64,000 bases of DNA, taken from Bugulina stolonifera (taxonomy: Eukaryota; Bryozoa; Gymnolaemata; Cheilostomatida; Bugulidae). Below, piece after piece: positions 45,219 through 59,600 of this stretch; the stretch's first letter is position 1, and every line of letters begins with the position of its first letter. The notes beneath the pieces were generated by a model. It was given only the letters and a program-made list of their open reading frames with translations, ran no database searches and was not told the DNA's origin. The translations under genes were made by a program, and so were the position numbers. The stretch spans positions 6,460,376 to 6,524,375 of the forward strand of contig OW285194.1 in the NCBI GenBank assembly GCA_935421135.1. The letters run 5' to 3'.

Positions 45219-48200
45219 CTAATAATCTCCCCTTGTTATGTTGAACATAGCCACACCTTGCTCTTTACAAGCTATAGCCAGCTTATCGTCCTTAGATACC
45301 GCCATGTCACATCTGGTCCACGTAGATAGATTTTGGTGAATCATATTGGTAACTATCTCACCTGTAACCATGACAACATAACAACATAGTGTCTTGAATG
45401 TGATAGCCTCCTTAGCGGGTGTATTATAGAATTACAGCAATTAAGGCTCAATAAGATACAAGTTGGTATACACGGTATACATAACTAAATTGTGTGTCCA
45501 TTTAATTTAGTTCCAGGTGTCAGCTGTTGTTCATACTCACTTTGGTAAACCTAGTGTAAGAGTATTAGATACAGATAACACATTTTAATAACTAGACGGC
45601 CATCTCAGTAAACAGAACTTACCGTCTTCTGAGAGAACGAAGATAGCTGGTATGGCCGATTGTGTAGTAGCCAAACAGTAGATGAACCCAGCCATATCTG
45701 AGCTGATTGCCGTTGGATTTTTCATGCCTCCACATGTCCAGATGTATTGCAACTCCTTTGGCAGCAGACGATACTTGGTCACATTCCCATTGTTATAGTC
45801 AGCAACCAGAACGCAACCGTCTTCCAGAGCATGAATAGCCGAAGGTTCTTGAATATCTTTCAGCTCACTGGTGTAAAGGAGATCTCCTTGTTGACTGTAT
45901 CTTTTGACTTGATGCTTGGATTGCTCAATGGCGACCACTTCATTCGAAGACGGGACGATCGTCATGAGATTATACACAGGATTGGAATATTCGGAGAGAC
46001 AATCGACAAACTTCACTTGGATTAGCTCTGAATTAAAGTAAAGCAGCTCTGATGGATAACCTTGACCTACATTGGTGTTTGTTATTGCAGCAAAACCTGT
46101 AGGACTAGCTACAACGGTATCAATCTGAAATTGATGGGATACAGTCTTAGGTTGGAATTTTGAATTATATTCTATAAAATTCCTTGCACCTGAATAAACC
46201 AACTGGCCATTCTGCATCCAACAAACGGAGACGGCAGATCCATTGCTCAACATTCGCTCGTACTCTATTGTTGCTGGTTTCTTGTAGCATCCCACAAGGT
46301 CCAGATCAGCTAGCTGTTCTTTCCATAGAGCTGAAAATATTAACTTAATTTTAAAATAATTGGAGTCACTAATATTGGATGTCAATGTGCATGATGGTCA
46401 ATTTCCATGAAGTTCTAATCCCACCAAACCTCTAGATGCTCTATTTACACTAAGTACAACTTCATCAAGTTGAATATATCTTTTTTTTACAAATAGCCTA
46501 ATTGGTAAACCTAGGAGAATGCAAAATTAATTTCTGGATAGTCGGCTATTTAAATTTTAAATTTTTCAGAATATTACATAACTCTCCCGCTTTTCAGTGA
46601 CGTACGTTTAAAGATTTCCGGACATAGGAACACTCGTGATTTGATCGCCTTGTCTAATTCCTCGATAACGTTACTCCTCTGCCTCACCACTTCTGAATCT
46701 TTGCTCTGAGATAAAAATTGACTCGAAGATTTCCATAGATGTTCAAAATTTCCCTTCACCCCAGTAGCATAGTTGGAGTAATCCTCCACATGGACCATAG
46801 TTGTTGTTACACTTTGCTGGATTCCTTTCTTGAGTTTCTTGGTATTTTCTCTGATCTTGTTGATCTACAATGACACAGTCGATGAGATTGTGGTAGATGA
46901 GTTAGGAAGCGGTTTCACATAATATGACGTCATACATACAAGTAGCACACATACAAGTAGCACACATACAAGTAGCACACATACAAGTAGCACATATACT
47001 AGTAGCACATATACTAGTAGCAATGCCACGATAATCTTGAGCATAAATTGTGCAGGTGTCACATTTTTCGTCTTACAAAAAAAGCCTTTGCTATTAATAG
47101 CTGAATACTTCTATACCTGTGGGTCGTGATCTCAATAGAAGCTTCTTTGGTAATAGGGAGTGATGCAACTATTCTACTTGCCTATGCTAATATTCTCTAT
47201 GAGACAGGCCTTTAAAGACTGGTTCACAGAACACTATGAACTCATCTTAATTCACACGTGACTTGCACTGTCTATCACAACCACGCATTCACCTCTTTTT
47301 CGCAGGAAGTAAAGCTGTAAACATCTAACCTGCACTTCTGCTAAGAGGTCAATCTCTCTAAGTGACCTCTCTGCTTTACCCTCTACTTCACTATATCTGC
47401 TCCACGCCACTTTCTCTTCTTTACAAACGGAAGAAATTCTGTTGGACAAAACTCTCATCTTCTCCTTCATCTCTGCTCGAAGCCTCTGAGCGAAGCTGTC
47501 CAGCTCCACAATATCATGGGGCTCTAAAAACAAGGTTAGTCAGCTGCCAACAGAAATAAAGACTCTCTAATACGGTAGCGTATTTCATGCTGCAGATTTG
47601 AAACTATAGTTGAGATTTTCTGCAGTTGCCAGACTGCTTATCAATTGGTAGAAAACAACTACACATTTTAGAAACATTATAGATAAATGTAAGTGTGTAG
47701 AAGTGTAAGTACTGTAACAGCCAGGTCAGTATACAGTAACATGACATGTATAACAACTACAGTCTGTCGAGTACAATGGTTATGGTACCTTCGGTAACTG
47801 TGCATTGCTCTTCAGCGTTACACTGGGTACAGAATAGGTGACGGCACTTGGAACAAGCTCTGGTTGGCTGTTCACCATCATGATCATCACAAGTCTCTCT
47901 CTCATACCTTGCATGATTATTCACGTACTCCTCCATGTTGATAATCAAATGGGCTTTTGACGCAAATGATTCCGTGTACTTGCCGTGAACCTTGTAGAAG
48001 AATAAAAATATAACTGCTTCTTAGGTCTTACATACACGTATGATATACATGTACATTGTACATCGGGCAAACATAGACGCATCATACGAGCACTTGGATC
48101 AAATGTACACCATGTACACTGTGGATTAATCCAGATAAAACTTGTTTGCGCCATGTTATAATGATTTGCAATAATATTGTAAATGTAAAATTCTTTTACG

Positions 48201-50283
48201 AATAAACTACACGGCATCATAGTTAACAGGGTATACAACTTTGAGTTTGTTCAGTAGTAGTGATGTTGATACATGCAGGTCAGAGGAATAGAACATGAGT
48301 GGCCAATCAGCTTTGTCAGATTCTGTTGAAGTCTATTAATGTTTTACATTTGAAGATAAGTTAGCAGTCAGAAGACCTGGAGTTGTCCGCTGTCAGTTCT
48401 GGAGTTGATATAACAATATCTGGGCAAGGAAAGTAATTCGGCGCAAGCAGTTTGGTAGGAAATATTCTACACGTCCTAACTTTAGTTTTATCAAAAAAAG
48501 TATTTAAATTTTTAAAATACCACATCATCGCATGCTAATGAGGTATTTAATCTAACCAAGTGAAGACAGCTACGAATTAGAATCGATGGGTTATTATCAG
48601 TGCCCGACATTGGAATGATTCATCACACCAGTTCAAATGTAAATGCCGAGGGAATGTGTCTCCCCATAAATGTTGTAACGTCAATTTCTATAGCATTAGA
48701 AATAATGGAAGCATATTGTGGACCTGCAGATTGTTATCGATTTTAGATCGATAATTGGATGCATTTTTAGTTTGAGCCAAGGGAGCAAGCTGTGACCTTG
48801 TCCCGGTCGTCGTAACTCCAATCAAAGATAGTTACTGTGCCCTTGTTGTCACCCCTGAATATCCTGATACTGATGCAAGTTATAGTAGCCTACCAAACAC
48901 ATGACAACAAAATCTACCATAGCTTGCTATTTGCTCAACTTCCACCTCTTAAAAGGTGAATGTCGATGTTTATTTTGTTCAGCACTTATGTAAAGCTGTT
49001 CTTACCTTCAAATGACCTTTACAGAGTTTCTTCCCACAATCAGAACAGAAGACAACTGACTCACTCTTATTCTCCTTGCACAGATCGCACTGGGTGAAGA
49101 CAACTCCATCATCATCACGAAGCAGTGCAGCTGATCCATACTGTTCAACCCAATTAGCCTTCTTAAGGGCCTTGAAGTCCCGGATATCATGAGAACGACT
49201 GTAATGAATACATAGATAATTGGATGATTACATACTTGTCTAACACTAGTCTGATTCAAAGCCTACATCGTTAGGCTAATGATAGCTTATGGACAGGCGT
49301 AGGGTCCATTTGCTTATTCATTAAGATTTAAAGTTTGAGTGTTAACACTCTGATTCACCAACTGAGGTGTATTCTAGAACAAATACCCTATCCATGCCAA
49401 GTCATATCATCATCATATATAAAAAGACGAAACGGTCCGTCATCCTCCAATCAATTTGGCGTCGAAAATTGGGACAATTTATATATTTCATAATGCTGCC
49501 GGTCAGGATCTTGGCTTCGGGTGGTGCTAGGCTTTTGAGTCTGGCCGGGTCTGGCGGAGAGGGTACTCAACCCACCCCACCCGCCGGACAGATGTTGGAA
49601 CTCAGGCTATGCCAGCATTGATTATTCTCCTGAACCTGTTATTCATATATGTTGCAATGCTGCCGGTGAGAAGCTCGGCTCCGGGTGGTGTTAGAACCTT
49701 GGGAGCGGGTCCCCCGACATCGCTGCAGGGGTGAGTTCGTAGCCTTAGGCCCTCACCAATGACCCAGAGCGGAGTGGATACTCGACCCAGCCCACCCATT
49801 ATATTGGTGTTGGAACTCGAGCTATGTACTTGGAGTTGTCTCCTAATGCAAGGAAACACAACTCCTCATGAGGTCACTGTAACATGCCTGCACCAACAGA
49901 GGTCATGCACATGCATGACCACAGTACATGAACAAAAACCATCATTACACGCAGGTGAAGCGAAGAACTAATGCTGTGAGACTTGTGTCTCAGACCAAGC
50001 ACGAAGTGCTTGTTGTTGTAATTGCAGGACAATTCAGGGCAGCTACAGTGTAATAGAATATCTTGCTGATGGTGACGATGGAATAGTGACTGCCTTACAC
50101 TCACCCGCATATAGCACAGTCCACTCTCTCTAGCTCCCTGTAGTCAGCTTGTATACAAGGTAGACAGAATATATGAGAACATGGCAGTGCTCTAGGATCT
50201 GTCATGTAAGCAGATCTCTGTAGACAGTATCCACAGCTGTAGTCTTCTGGGAGTTTAGTCTTGTCTTCTGCAGCAGTAGCCAT
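45219..50283 (-). CDS. TRIM-NHL type RING/B-box/coiled-coil protein, 625 aa, seven exons
   Basis: Exons with GT-AG borders and matching phases are 50105-50283, 49006-49198, 47789-47990, 47330-47523, 46606-46864, 45623-46330 and 45219-45361. They sum to 626 codons. The RING finger (residues 17-59) shows CGYC, PCSHIFCLPC and CAIC, consistent with an E3 ubiquitin ligase. B-box 1 (about 85-130) shows CDLC, FCSDC and CKGH. B-box 2 (about 155-180) shows CDDH, CSKC and CTQC. Two exons of coiled coil follow (about 192-342), then an NHL-like beta-propeller (343-625) with repeats such as PSAIHALEDGCVLVADYN and PTAISSDMAGFIYCL. There is no filamin domain. Target specificity is unknown. A paralogue lies upstream on the same strand (53678-62192). 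Confidence 0.88.
46930..47025. repeat. 15-bp minisatellite in a TRIM-NHL intron
   Basis: About six units of acatacaagtagcac, the last two varied (atatactagtagcac), within the intron between exons 46606-46864 and 47330-47523. Confidence 0.9.
49492..49830 (+). repeat. Two diverged copies of a GC-rich 125-170-bp repeat
   Basis: Copies at about 49492-49616 and 49660-49830 share aatgctgccggt, ttggctccgggtggtg-like, gtactc.accca.cccaccc and tgttggaactc. They lie in the intron between the RING exon and the first B-box exon. They are more GC-rich than the surroundings, so a dispersed element is likely. Confidence 0.7.
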
Positions 50284-52178
50284 TGTAGAAGGTGAGAGAA
50301 ACCAAAAATCACACTCCACAACTTGTGACTGCCAGCGTTGGAAAGGCAAGGTACAACTTCACTGTACCAATCATTCAGTAGACATTATAGCCACTGCAGC
50401 TATGCCAAAGCAAATTCCCCTGTTTAGCTAGGGATTCCCCTTAGTTAGATATGTGGTGTCAGATAAGATTATCACAGGGCTGTAACAACTACATCTGGTT
50501 GAGGGGGCAATCAAATTTAAACCAAGATCCACATACCACAGGTTGATGTCATTTGGGGCAAATTGGAAACACCTTGAATGTTGCTGAAAGTAAAAATGGA
50601 CACGAGAAACTAGCCACAACTACGACCAAAGATGACACTAGTACAGAAACTAACAACAGTCTTACCAATAGTTAGTTTTAATAGTGGAAAAAGAGAGCTG
50701 GGTTCACTACATTTACTATTTACTCACTTCATTTTTATTGCTCCAACAAACAAAATATTTCTCAGACATGCGTTGGAGACAGGAATAAACGAACTAACTA
50801 ACTACACCTGTTGTCATAGCATGATGTCTATTTACAATGTATAGGCTCAAGTTTATAAAAGTGGGTACCCTATGTAGGTTCAGCCCTGGGACCTGGCTAC
50901 ACCAATCATAGAGTTATCTCTATCGCACCAAAAACTGCTAATCATGTATTAAAACGTTTCCACCAATCAGTGAGGAGTAAACAAATGATAACAGTTTCAG
51001 GAGTGGATATATTAAATGAACTCCCATGTAGAGTGAGATCTGTGTGTGCAATTATCTTTTGTAAAGATATTGTCTTCTGCAACAAGTCGTGTGATTGAAT
51101 GTTAGCTTTCGAATAATCACTACTCACTAGTGAATATTGTATAGTAAGTGAGCTACTAGCCCTGAACAATAGTTTGAATCTGAATGAACGCTACATGTCC
51201 ATGGAGGTACTAGTAGGCAAGAATAATGTGGATAACCATGATAGGTGCTTGCTTGGGGTCAACCAATAATTTGAAATAGAAGACAACTTCTTTTGATTCA
51301 TTTTCGAGAACGAGCGCTGTAACAACTTGAGCACCTAACTCTGATAGGTGATAAATCAAAACAATTCCGGTCTGTCAATCATGAATTAATGCATTTCCGT
51401 CATGAGCAAATAATTAAATGGATGTTTGTGGTTTCGACCAATTGCTGGGTATCAGTAGGAGCACCGATACCATAGCCTAACAATTTCACGGCCAATCTAA
51501 TTGGCTGCCATTTGCAAAACTCTTGTAGATGTTATCTTCCAATAAAAAAGCTGCATGTACAAATGAATTGATACAATGCATATAATATTATTTACAGCAT
51601 GATAAAATATTACTGTACATGTTAATTTGCAGCCTACATCCGTGATCCAGCAAAACCAGTAACGACAATCAACAGCGACATTTTTTCATAATGAACATGA
51701 TTGTGAAACTCATTTGCACTGACTCACCCCTTCAATTAGATCACTTAGATTCGTGAACACTCATAAGCTATAATTGATCACAATTAGAAGTTGTCCTATC
51801 TCAATTTCAAATTGAGATAGGACAACTTCTAATTATGATCAATAGTGAGACAAGTGAAAACTGTTTTGCTTTGCAATAAAGTATTGGTGAATCAAGGACT
51901 TGCACACCCTCGGCTAAACAAACTTATTGGAATTTGTATGGAGCTTTGAAATTTTTACACAAGTGGAGGGCCTGTTGAAATTAGCTAGGAGGCTTGATCA
52001 GGCCAGTGGGCCTGCATTTGGGCACCACTGATCTATATAGTGTCCGGAAATGTGACATTGACCCAATAAAATCTGCCTACGAGAGAAATACACATGCAAA
52101 TGCATCATCTTGCCAGAATGTAGGTAATATGCACTATGCAGCCAACAGTATTCGCAGGGAACTGTAACATACACATAT
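50284..52178. other. Intergenic 5' of the first TRIM-NHL gene
   Basis: Presumably holds its promoter. No TATA box was assigned. It contains the palindrome at 51773-51843. Nothing else recognised. Confidence 0.5.
51773..51843. repeat. Near-perfect palindrome, 35-bp arms, 1-nt spacer
   Basis: 34 of 35 positions pair between 51773-51807 and 51809-51843, around a single C. It has the same architecture as the palindrome at 12741-12789 but an unrelated sequence. Confidence 0.92.
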
Positions 52179-52970
52179 TGTGATGGTACAGGACATTTGT
52201 ATACGACTCCAGCTACCCGGATAAACCTCATAGCACCTTAAGTGCCTAGTAGTTGCCACAGCACTACTCAGCTAACATTCGTACTCTCATACCTAGCTGC
52301 TCGTGTACTCATACTCAACTGTATTGCATGTCTAAACCATTCATTTAATGTCTACATACGTGTATCTATGTGTTTATATCCATTCTACTTAACTACCAAT
52401 GCACATTCATGTATGGCAATTACTGAGTCTTTTGGTACCTTTTATACCCATGTAAAGAGGCCCGACCTCTCAGAATTCCTTGATATTCATTTTGTACATG
52501 AATTGGACGATTATAAGCAACTTTTGTGTAACCCGACCTATTTTGGGTCGGCCGTCGGGCTTCCGGCGGCCATATTGTTGCGCAACTTCCGGACGACCTT
52601 ACGTCGTCTTTTCCCGACACTACGTCGGGCGGAAGTTCTTATACTATATAAAGGACCATGTTTTATCATTCGTTGTCTCAGTCTTTGCTTGGCTTTCAAT
52701 AAAGACACATCTATACTTGATACAGAGACTTTCACTTCCTTTTGCCAGGTCATTGCTTAGCGAACTGCCTACTAGGTCGGATCACTCTCTTTCACAGTAT
52801 AGTCTCCAGGCTAGACTAGGGACCAGATGGGTCGTCCCTGGTAGCACTTTGACTACTGAGACCGCTCGATCTTTCATGTAATGAGAAGGCCTAGCACCAC
52901 TCATAGGCACTTCATTTCTTGGGTCGGCAGTCGTCCAAGGACGACCGCTCGAAAACCAGAAACCATTACA
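52179..52970 (+). mobile_element. Solo LTR, subfamily 1, plus orientation
   Basis: Starts TGTGATGGTAC and ends AACCATTACA, with 4-bp duplication ATAT (52175-52178 and 52971-52974). A TATATAAAGG box lies near 52645 and AATAAAG about 50 nt later, as in U3-R. It matches 4458-5132 and 6759-7492 in reverse. The open frames across it are accidental. Confidence 0.87.
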
Positions 52971-52974
52971 ATAT

Positions 52975-53677
52975 TACATACATATACATGTAGGATATCA
53001 TGAAGTGGACTATGGCCATCAATAAACAATTGACTGATTGAACACGAGGCAGAGTTCAAAATACCACTTTTGCTTTTGACAGTCGATTTAACATTCACAT
53101 ACAATATTTCAATGAAACTACCAATGTAATACATAATTATATACAATGCTATTGCTCATCGATTACAAATCACTTTATTTAAACCATACAAAATAATGTA
53201 AATATACGATGTGCTTGTAATAAAATCATGGCACTATGGGAGCAGTAATAAAGAACTAAATTTAGAGTTGAAGAAATAATAGAAAGCATGTGCAGTACTA
53301 AATTTTAAGCCTATGTCTACAGGTAGATTAGATAAACGGCATTGCAACATAATCATCCACTTTTGAAAATCTATAATCATACGAACTGCCGCCACCACCC
53401 CTTCACAAACATCAATATACCTATTACGGTGTACAATCTACAAACACACACACAATATTTTGTAATAATTTCATTTTATTCACAAAACATAATCTGGTGA
53501 AATACATGTGTAATATGAACTAAAGTTAGAAGCTGGCTCATTTAACAGTCTCAGATTTTGATACTAAATAATCGTCTAAGCATAGTCCACACTCTATAGC
53601 TATTGACAAAAGACACTCTACACAAACACACATGTATTTACGTATATTCATAAAAGCTGTCCTTACCAATGCTAGAG
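52975..53677. other. Region 3' of the second TRIM-NHL gene
   Basis: Likely 3' UTR and intergenic sequence. A minus-strand AATAAA (ttttatt near 53475) lies about 200 nt after the stop codon and could end the message. Confidence 0.45.
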
Positions 53678-56600
53678 CTAACAATCTCCCCTTGTAATGT
53701 CGAACATAGCCACACCCTTCTCTTTACAGGCTATAGCCAGCTTATCATCCTTAGATACTGCCATGTCACATCTGGTCCAGTTGGATAAACTCTGGTGGAT
53801 AATGTTGGTTAGCAGTTTACCTTCAATATAAAATTATATGTCTATGTGTACCGTATATAGTAATCATACATGTCTTGGTCCCTGCTGAGCACTATATAAT
53901 GACCTCAATTAAGTGAAGCGATCTTACAATTCAAACTCAGGCCTAATTCAAACCAAATATGGTGGTCCCTTGGGGCTTGAATTAAGCAAGTTGAAACATT
54001 TACATATATGCGGCTGAAAAGCATCACACAACATCATAATTTTGTGTATATCATATATTGCAAAGAGCAACCAAAAAGGATTTGCTTTACTTTGCACTTA
54101 CCTTCTTCTGATATAATGAAGATGGCTGGCATGGCAGATTTTGTTTCTCCCAAGCAGTAGATGAATCCGAAAGCATCTGAACTGATAGCTGTAGGATAGC
54201 AGACACCACTACATGTCCAGATGCATTGCAGCTCCTTAGGTCCAAGACTACATTTTCGGACTCGGCCATTTTTCTTACAATCCGCCACCAGAACACAGCC
54301 ATCTTTTAGAGCATGTATGGCAGAAGGCTTCTTAAAGGTGGAGGACAGGTCATTAGTGAACATAAACTCTCCTTCTTTACTGTACCCTTTCAGTGCTTTT
54401 CCACTTGGTGCAATTACAACTATCTCATTTGTAAATGGAATAACTGTTACTGTGTTGTATTTATCATCTATCATCTGTTCTGGCATAAAGTCGTCAACAA
54501 ATTTTATCGGTTGTAGTTTGGTGTCAAATAACATCAGATTTGAATGATCACAAGCAGCACTGTTCCTGGTTATACCAACAAAGCCTGTAATGGTGTGCGC
54601 TACTGAGTTTACATCGAACTGATGATTAAAACTTTTCAACTGAGAACAGAGTGAATTATATTCACTAAGTTTACCAACTGAAGCACACAACAGATTCCCA
54701 TCTAGTGTCCAGCACACAGAAGCTGTACTTGTAAGTTGACCACCGTGGGCCCCCTGACTGCAATCAATCATCTGTCTGTATTCAATCACCTTAGGTGCTG
54801 CGAACTTCTCCACTGGTTTCTCACATGTAGGAAGTTGTAGCTCACCTAAAACTGCAATTAACTATCATGCCACAGTCCCATCCATTTCACACTGTCTTCA
54901 TCGAAGAAAACACATTACTCTGAATTCCAACCATTTGATGTTAAATAGTACACATATATGCATAAATGTGGAAAAAATAAATGGCATATCATTATTGTTA
55001 TGATCGTTGGACAGATTATATTTAACTACCTTTGAACAATTGAGGACAGGGCTCTACCTCAGAGCTAATCGCTTGCTTTAAGGTTTTCATGTTCTCGCTT
55101 TGCTTCTCTACTACCGCTACATCTCTGTTCTGCGCCAATTGTTTGTTATATGATCTCCAAACATTTTCCAGCTCTGCTTTGGTTTCTGCAGCATGAGCAG
55201 AATACTCTCCTTGTTGCTTTATATTTGTGAAACGATTTTGGTAAATTTTCTCCTTGAATTTAGTTGAAGTCGTCTTTAACCTGGCTATCTGCAATTACAT
55301 GTGCAGTCAATGCTATTATAAAAAATAGTAAGGTAGGCAGAGCATATGTTTCTTTATGGCTAGATGCTCTGCCCTTTGCCAACCCATTTACCGAAACCAC
55401 TTGACACTTACCCTTCCTGTAGGCCAGCAACTCTTGCATAAGAGGCAGGTGTGGATTTTTCATGTGCTGATTAGCATTCGTATATATACCACCAGCATTT
55501 TAGATCCAGATGAAAACAGACCCTGAAGATTAGGGTGTTAATCTTGCTGAATGTTTTAGCCAGAAAAAGTTCTAGCTGGCACTCTCTGAAGGTGATACGC
55601 ACTTCAGTGCCCATATGTTATTTATGCATGTATATGTAATTTAGAAGTCCTGCTCTGATCAAGCCCGTAGATAGGACCTGTTATGAGGGTGAATTTAGGA
55701 AGAAGCCTCACATTCTTAGCAGCCAACATCATAACCCTATGCTAAAATTTCCCAGCGTTTATAACCCAAAGCGCAACAGCGGTGCTCAGTACCACTTGGG
55801 GCCGAGATGTGCCCCTTGAGCATTTATGAACTATAACCTAAACGAAATTCATATTATAATGTTTTGTGCTTTGGGTTTCACACGGGTGCCGATATTAGCA
55901 CGAGTGTGAGAAGCGTTTGGTAGTGGTAGTGGGCTGCCAAGGTGAACTTCGACACATTACACAAAGAGTGAACAGTTTTGTAAGCTCTTATAGGTATTGG
56001 AGAGGACGTAGGCCGATGCTTAGACTCATTAAAGAGTCAAGGGTCGACGTAGGTCCGATGGTTTATACTCCTAAGAGTGCAGAAAGTGTCCATCTTGAAG
56101 TGAAGACGTAGGCCCGATGCTTAGGCTCATTGAAGAGTCAAGGATCGACTAAGGTCCGATGTTTATACTCATCAAGAGTGTGGTAAGAGTCTTATCTGAG
56201 TATGAGGACGAGCTCAGGCACTATAGGTCCAGGGGACCAAGGCTGGAGCTGCCTGCCTGCAAGAGTAAGACTTGTAGGTTGAGTTAGGAGATGTTGCTTT
56301 ATTGAAGCACAATCAGCAACTGACTTTGCATAGAAAACGTGCTGGCTTTTATACTATTTGGATTTCCGGTAAAAAGGGCCGACAGGGGGTCGGGTGGTAC
56401 GAAAAGGTATCGCCCCCGGAAATTGCATAACAATATGGCTGAAAAGTGCCAGAGGTCCGACCATAAAAGGGTCGGCCATGCACAAAAAGTGCTTACAATC
56501 ATGTGAAATGAATTATGTATGAAAATGACTAAGATCTGAGACATCGGCCATTACTTATAATAGGCAAAAAGACTTAGATTAAAAGTAGACAGTAATGCAC

Positions 56601-59600
56601 TTGTAATAACAATACAATAATAGTAAACAAGTACAAAGACATGATTGGTTGAATAATAAAGCACATGGGCCAGGCAGTTAATTGACAATAATAAGGATAA
56701 TGATAGACATGTAAGAGTCATGCATAATAACTTTGGGCATGTAAAGTTAGTTACATTGTATATGTGTGGTAGTCCATGAGAGACTGGACATGTATGCTGA
56801 AACACCACAATATTCTAAATGCAATTGAAAAATTCCCACTGTAAAGTTGCTCCATCAAATGCCTGATCAAGTCTGTGTGTAAGGAATGTGCTTTTAGGCA
56901 GTACATGGTAATAAGAACTATTGCAGCCTCAAGTTCATGACACAACTTTTTTAACAGAATGACTTGATTACCCATTCGACCTTGGTGTGAGACCAAGTTA
57001 CTGTAGCTAGTCTGAAATGCCTGCTAGGGGCCATGATCTGAAGTCTTCATAACGAAGACGTAGCGACCCTTTGAGCGGAAATACTTCTCAACACTTTTAT
57101 GGTGTGGTGGTGCAGTAGTTAGGCAAATTCCGACACACTGAGGCACGAATTGAGCGTGTGCAAGAACAAACGTAAAATAGACCAAGTGACTCTGAATACC
57201 TACTTAGGACGTCTGATTGGCCATGATTATACTCTAATCACTATTGGATGCCTCTTTTGGGCTAATGCTGAGTTTGCCCTACTCAGACTTCTTTCTAGCT
57301 GCAGGAGCTTGTGAACCATTGTGAATAAAAAATTTTTTTATTTATTGTCACTCTTTAAGACATGTTTCACCCTTTTCCTACGGCTGCACTGGGTAAATGC
57401 CTCATGTTATCCCCACGTAGAATTGGAGACTTGTAGGATTGGACACTCGGGACATATTTGATCGATTTTAGGTAAGCGGTTGAACCAAATGCTTCGAGGT
57501 TTGTTAGTTTTAATTTGTACTTGCACATTCTCCTGGAGTAAATCCCAGCACATCTGTAGTGATTGGCTCTGTCGCTACCCACCCGTACATTAAATTGATG
57601 GTGGCAGCAGAATCAGCTTTACAAAAAACAATTTAGTACTAGACGTCAGACGAATTACAAACATAAGATAAAAAGTCTGGAGTAAATAACCTAAGATGTT
57701 GCTAAAATATTTCTATTGGAATCAAGGTCAGTTCTGCTATGCACTGTAATATACATGTACATGTACATGTATTTCATATCAGTGTGTCTGCTGTTACCAA
57801 CGATAGCCTGCACATTTTACTGAGGCATAAATGAATTTCCCTTACAAAAACAACTCCGACGCAAAAATGACTGTTGCCAATAGCAGCTTACCTGTTCCTC
57901 AACAATAACATCTACTTCTCGAATCTTTTGCTCTGCTTTTATCTCAATTTCACTAACATTCTTCCAGGCTAGTTTCTCCTGTTTGCAGATATGAGAAACC
58001 TTTTCAGACAAGCGTCTCATCTTCTTTTTAATCTCCTCTCTTAGCTTCTGAGCTAACTTTTCCAGTGGCACAATTACATGAGCTAAAATAAGAAAATCGT
58101 TGTCTTCAGAGATTTAAAATTCTGTTAACAGTTTAGTATATAGGTCTGAGGGCAGAAGAATGTTGCGCTGCATATGGATATATACACTAATTGTTGATAG
58201 CGTGGTCAAATGATAGCGCATACAATGTTGCATACCATCATAAAATAAGGAGACGAAAGAAAAGGAATGTGTGTTAGAATTTTCAACTGCATGAGAATTG
58301 ACGAGCGATTCCAAACAGAGACAACTAAAATGATAAAAAGATGTAGTGCAGAGTTGGTGATGAAAATAAAGCAAACATCTGTATATATTGTAGTGAATAT
58401 CCACATATAGCCTTAATAAGTCAAGTATAAATATAGTTTTCTGTAGTCAACGCGTGACTAGTAGTAGCCAGTTTAGTGTAGGAACATTCTATACCAGTAG
58501 AAATAAGTTGGCAGCCTTTAAACATGTGTAATTTAGCATTATTTTCACTAACGGTAATATTTTCTGCTGTTCATCTACCATTTGCCGAACAGTGACCATG
58601 ACGGCATTTCCGGTGCATTGCCGCCTTTCGAAACATGCTATCAGCCACTTAAATACTGGGCCATGTGATCACCTGACATATTTGTCTAATTTCCATTGGT
58701 TAATCCTTTTGAGCTCAATGAGGGTATATCACGCAGCATCAACCATGCTGCTTTCTCTTTTCGTCATTTTCACTCTTGTACTTCGAACTATTGTAATGTT
58801 TTGAGCTGTGTTACGTACGAGTGCCAATGTAGCACGGGTACGGGAAGTGCTTGGAGGTTGGTAGAGGATGACCAAGATAACTTCCACACACTACATGAAG
58901 AGTGAACAGTTAGTTAATGCTCTAGTATTGTTGATAATGACGTAGGCCGAGGCTGAGACTCATGAAAGAGTCCAGGGTCGACGAAGTAGTAGTAATCTAA
59001 GGACTTAGACCCGACGCTAGATTCATAAGGAATCCGGGATCGGCTAAAGTCCGATGGTGTAGAACTCACAAGGAGTGTAGAAAGAGTTGCTTAAATGAGT
59101 ATGAGGTGAGCTCGAGCCGCTTAGGTCCAAGGAGACCTGTGGGTGGAGCTATCCGCCTGCAAGAGTAAGCCTCTAGGTTGAGTTAGGAGATGTTGCTTTA
59201 TTAGAGCGCAATCAACAACTGATTTAATACAGAAAATGTGCTGGGTTTTATACTAATAACACTTCCGGAAAAAGGTACGATAAGGTATCGGGCTAGTACA
59301 ATAAGGTATCGGGCCGGAACTTACGCAACAACATGGAGTAGTTCCGCCCGACGTCGGCCACCAAAAGGGTCGGCCTTGCACAAAAAGTGCTTACAATAGT
59401 CCAGTATGGATAATATATATATATAGCCATGTTTAGAGACATCGACCCAAAAGTGTATACAAGCAACAGACTTAGACAAATAATCAGGTGATGATTACAT
59501 AGCTGCGAACATGCTAGCCAAGTACAACTAGATAATAATAAGCATGTGCACCAATACAATAGCAGTAGATAACACAGCGACATGATTGGTTGATAAGAAT

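Noticed and set aside
52242..52881. Open frames of 172 and 133 residues
   Set aside because: They lie wholly inside a solo LTR, are not recognisable and have no equivalent open frame in the related LTR copies.
56810..58791. A full LTR retrotransposon between the two similarly oriented LTRs at 55855 and 58792
   Set aside because: The LTRs have different target duplications (ATAT and CTAT), and the sequence between them contains a coiled-coil exon of the TRIM-NHL gene, not gag-pol.
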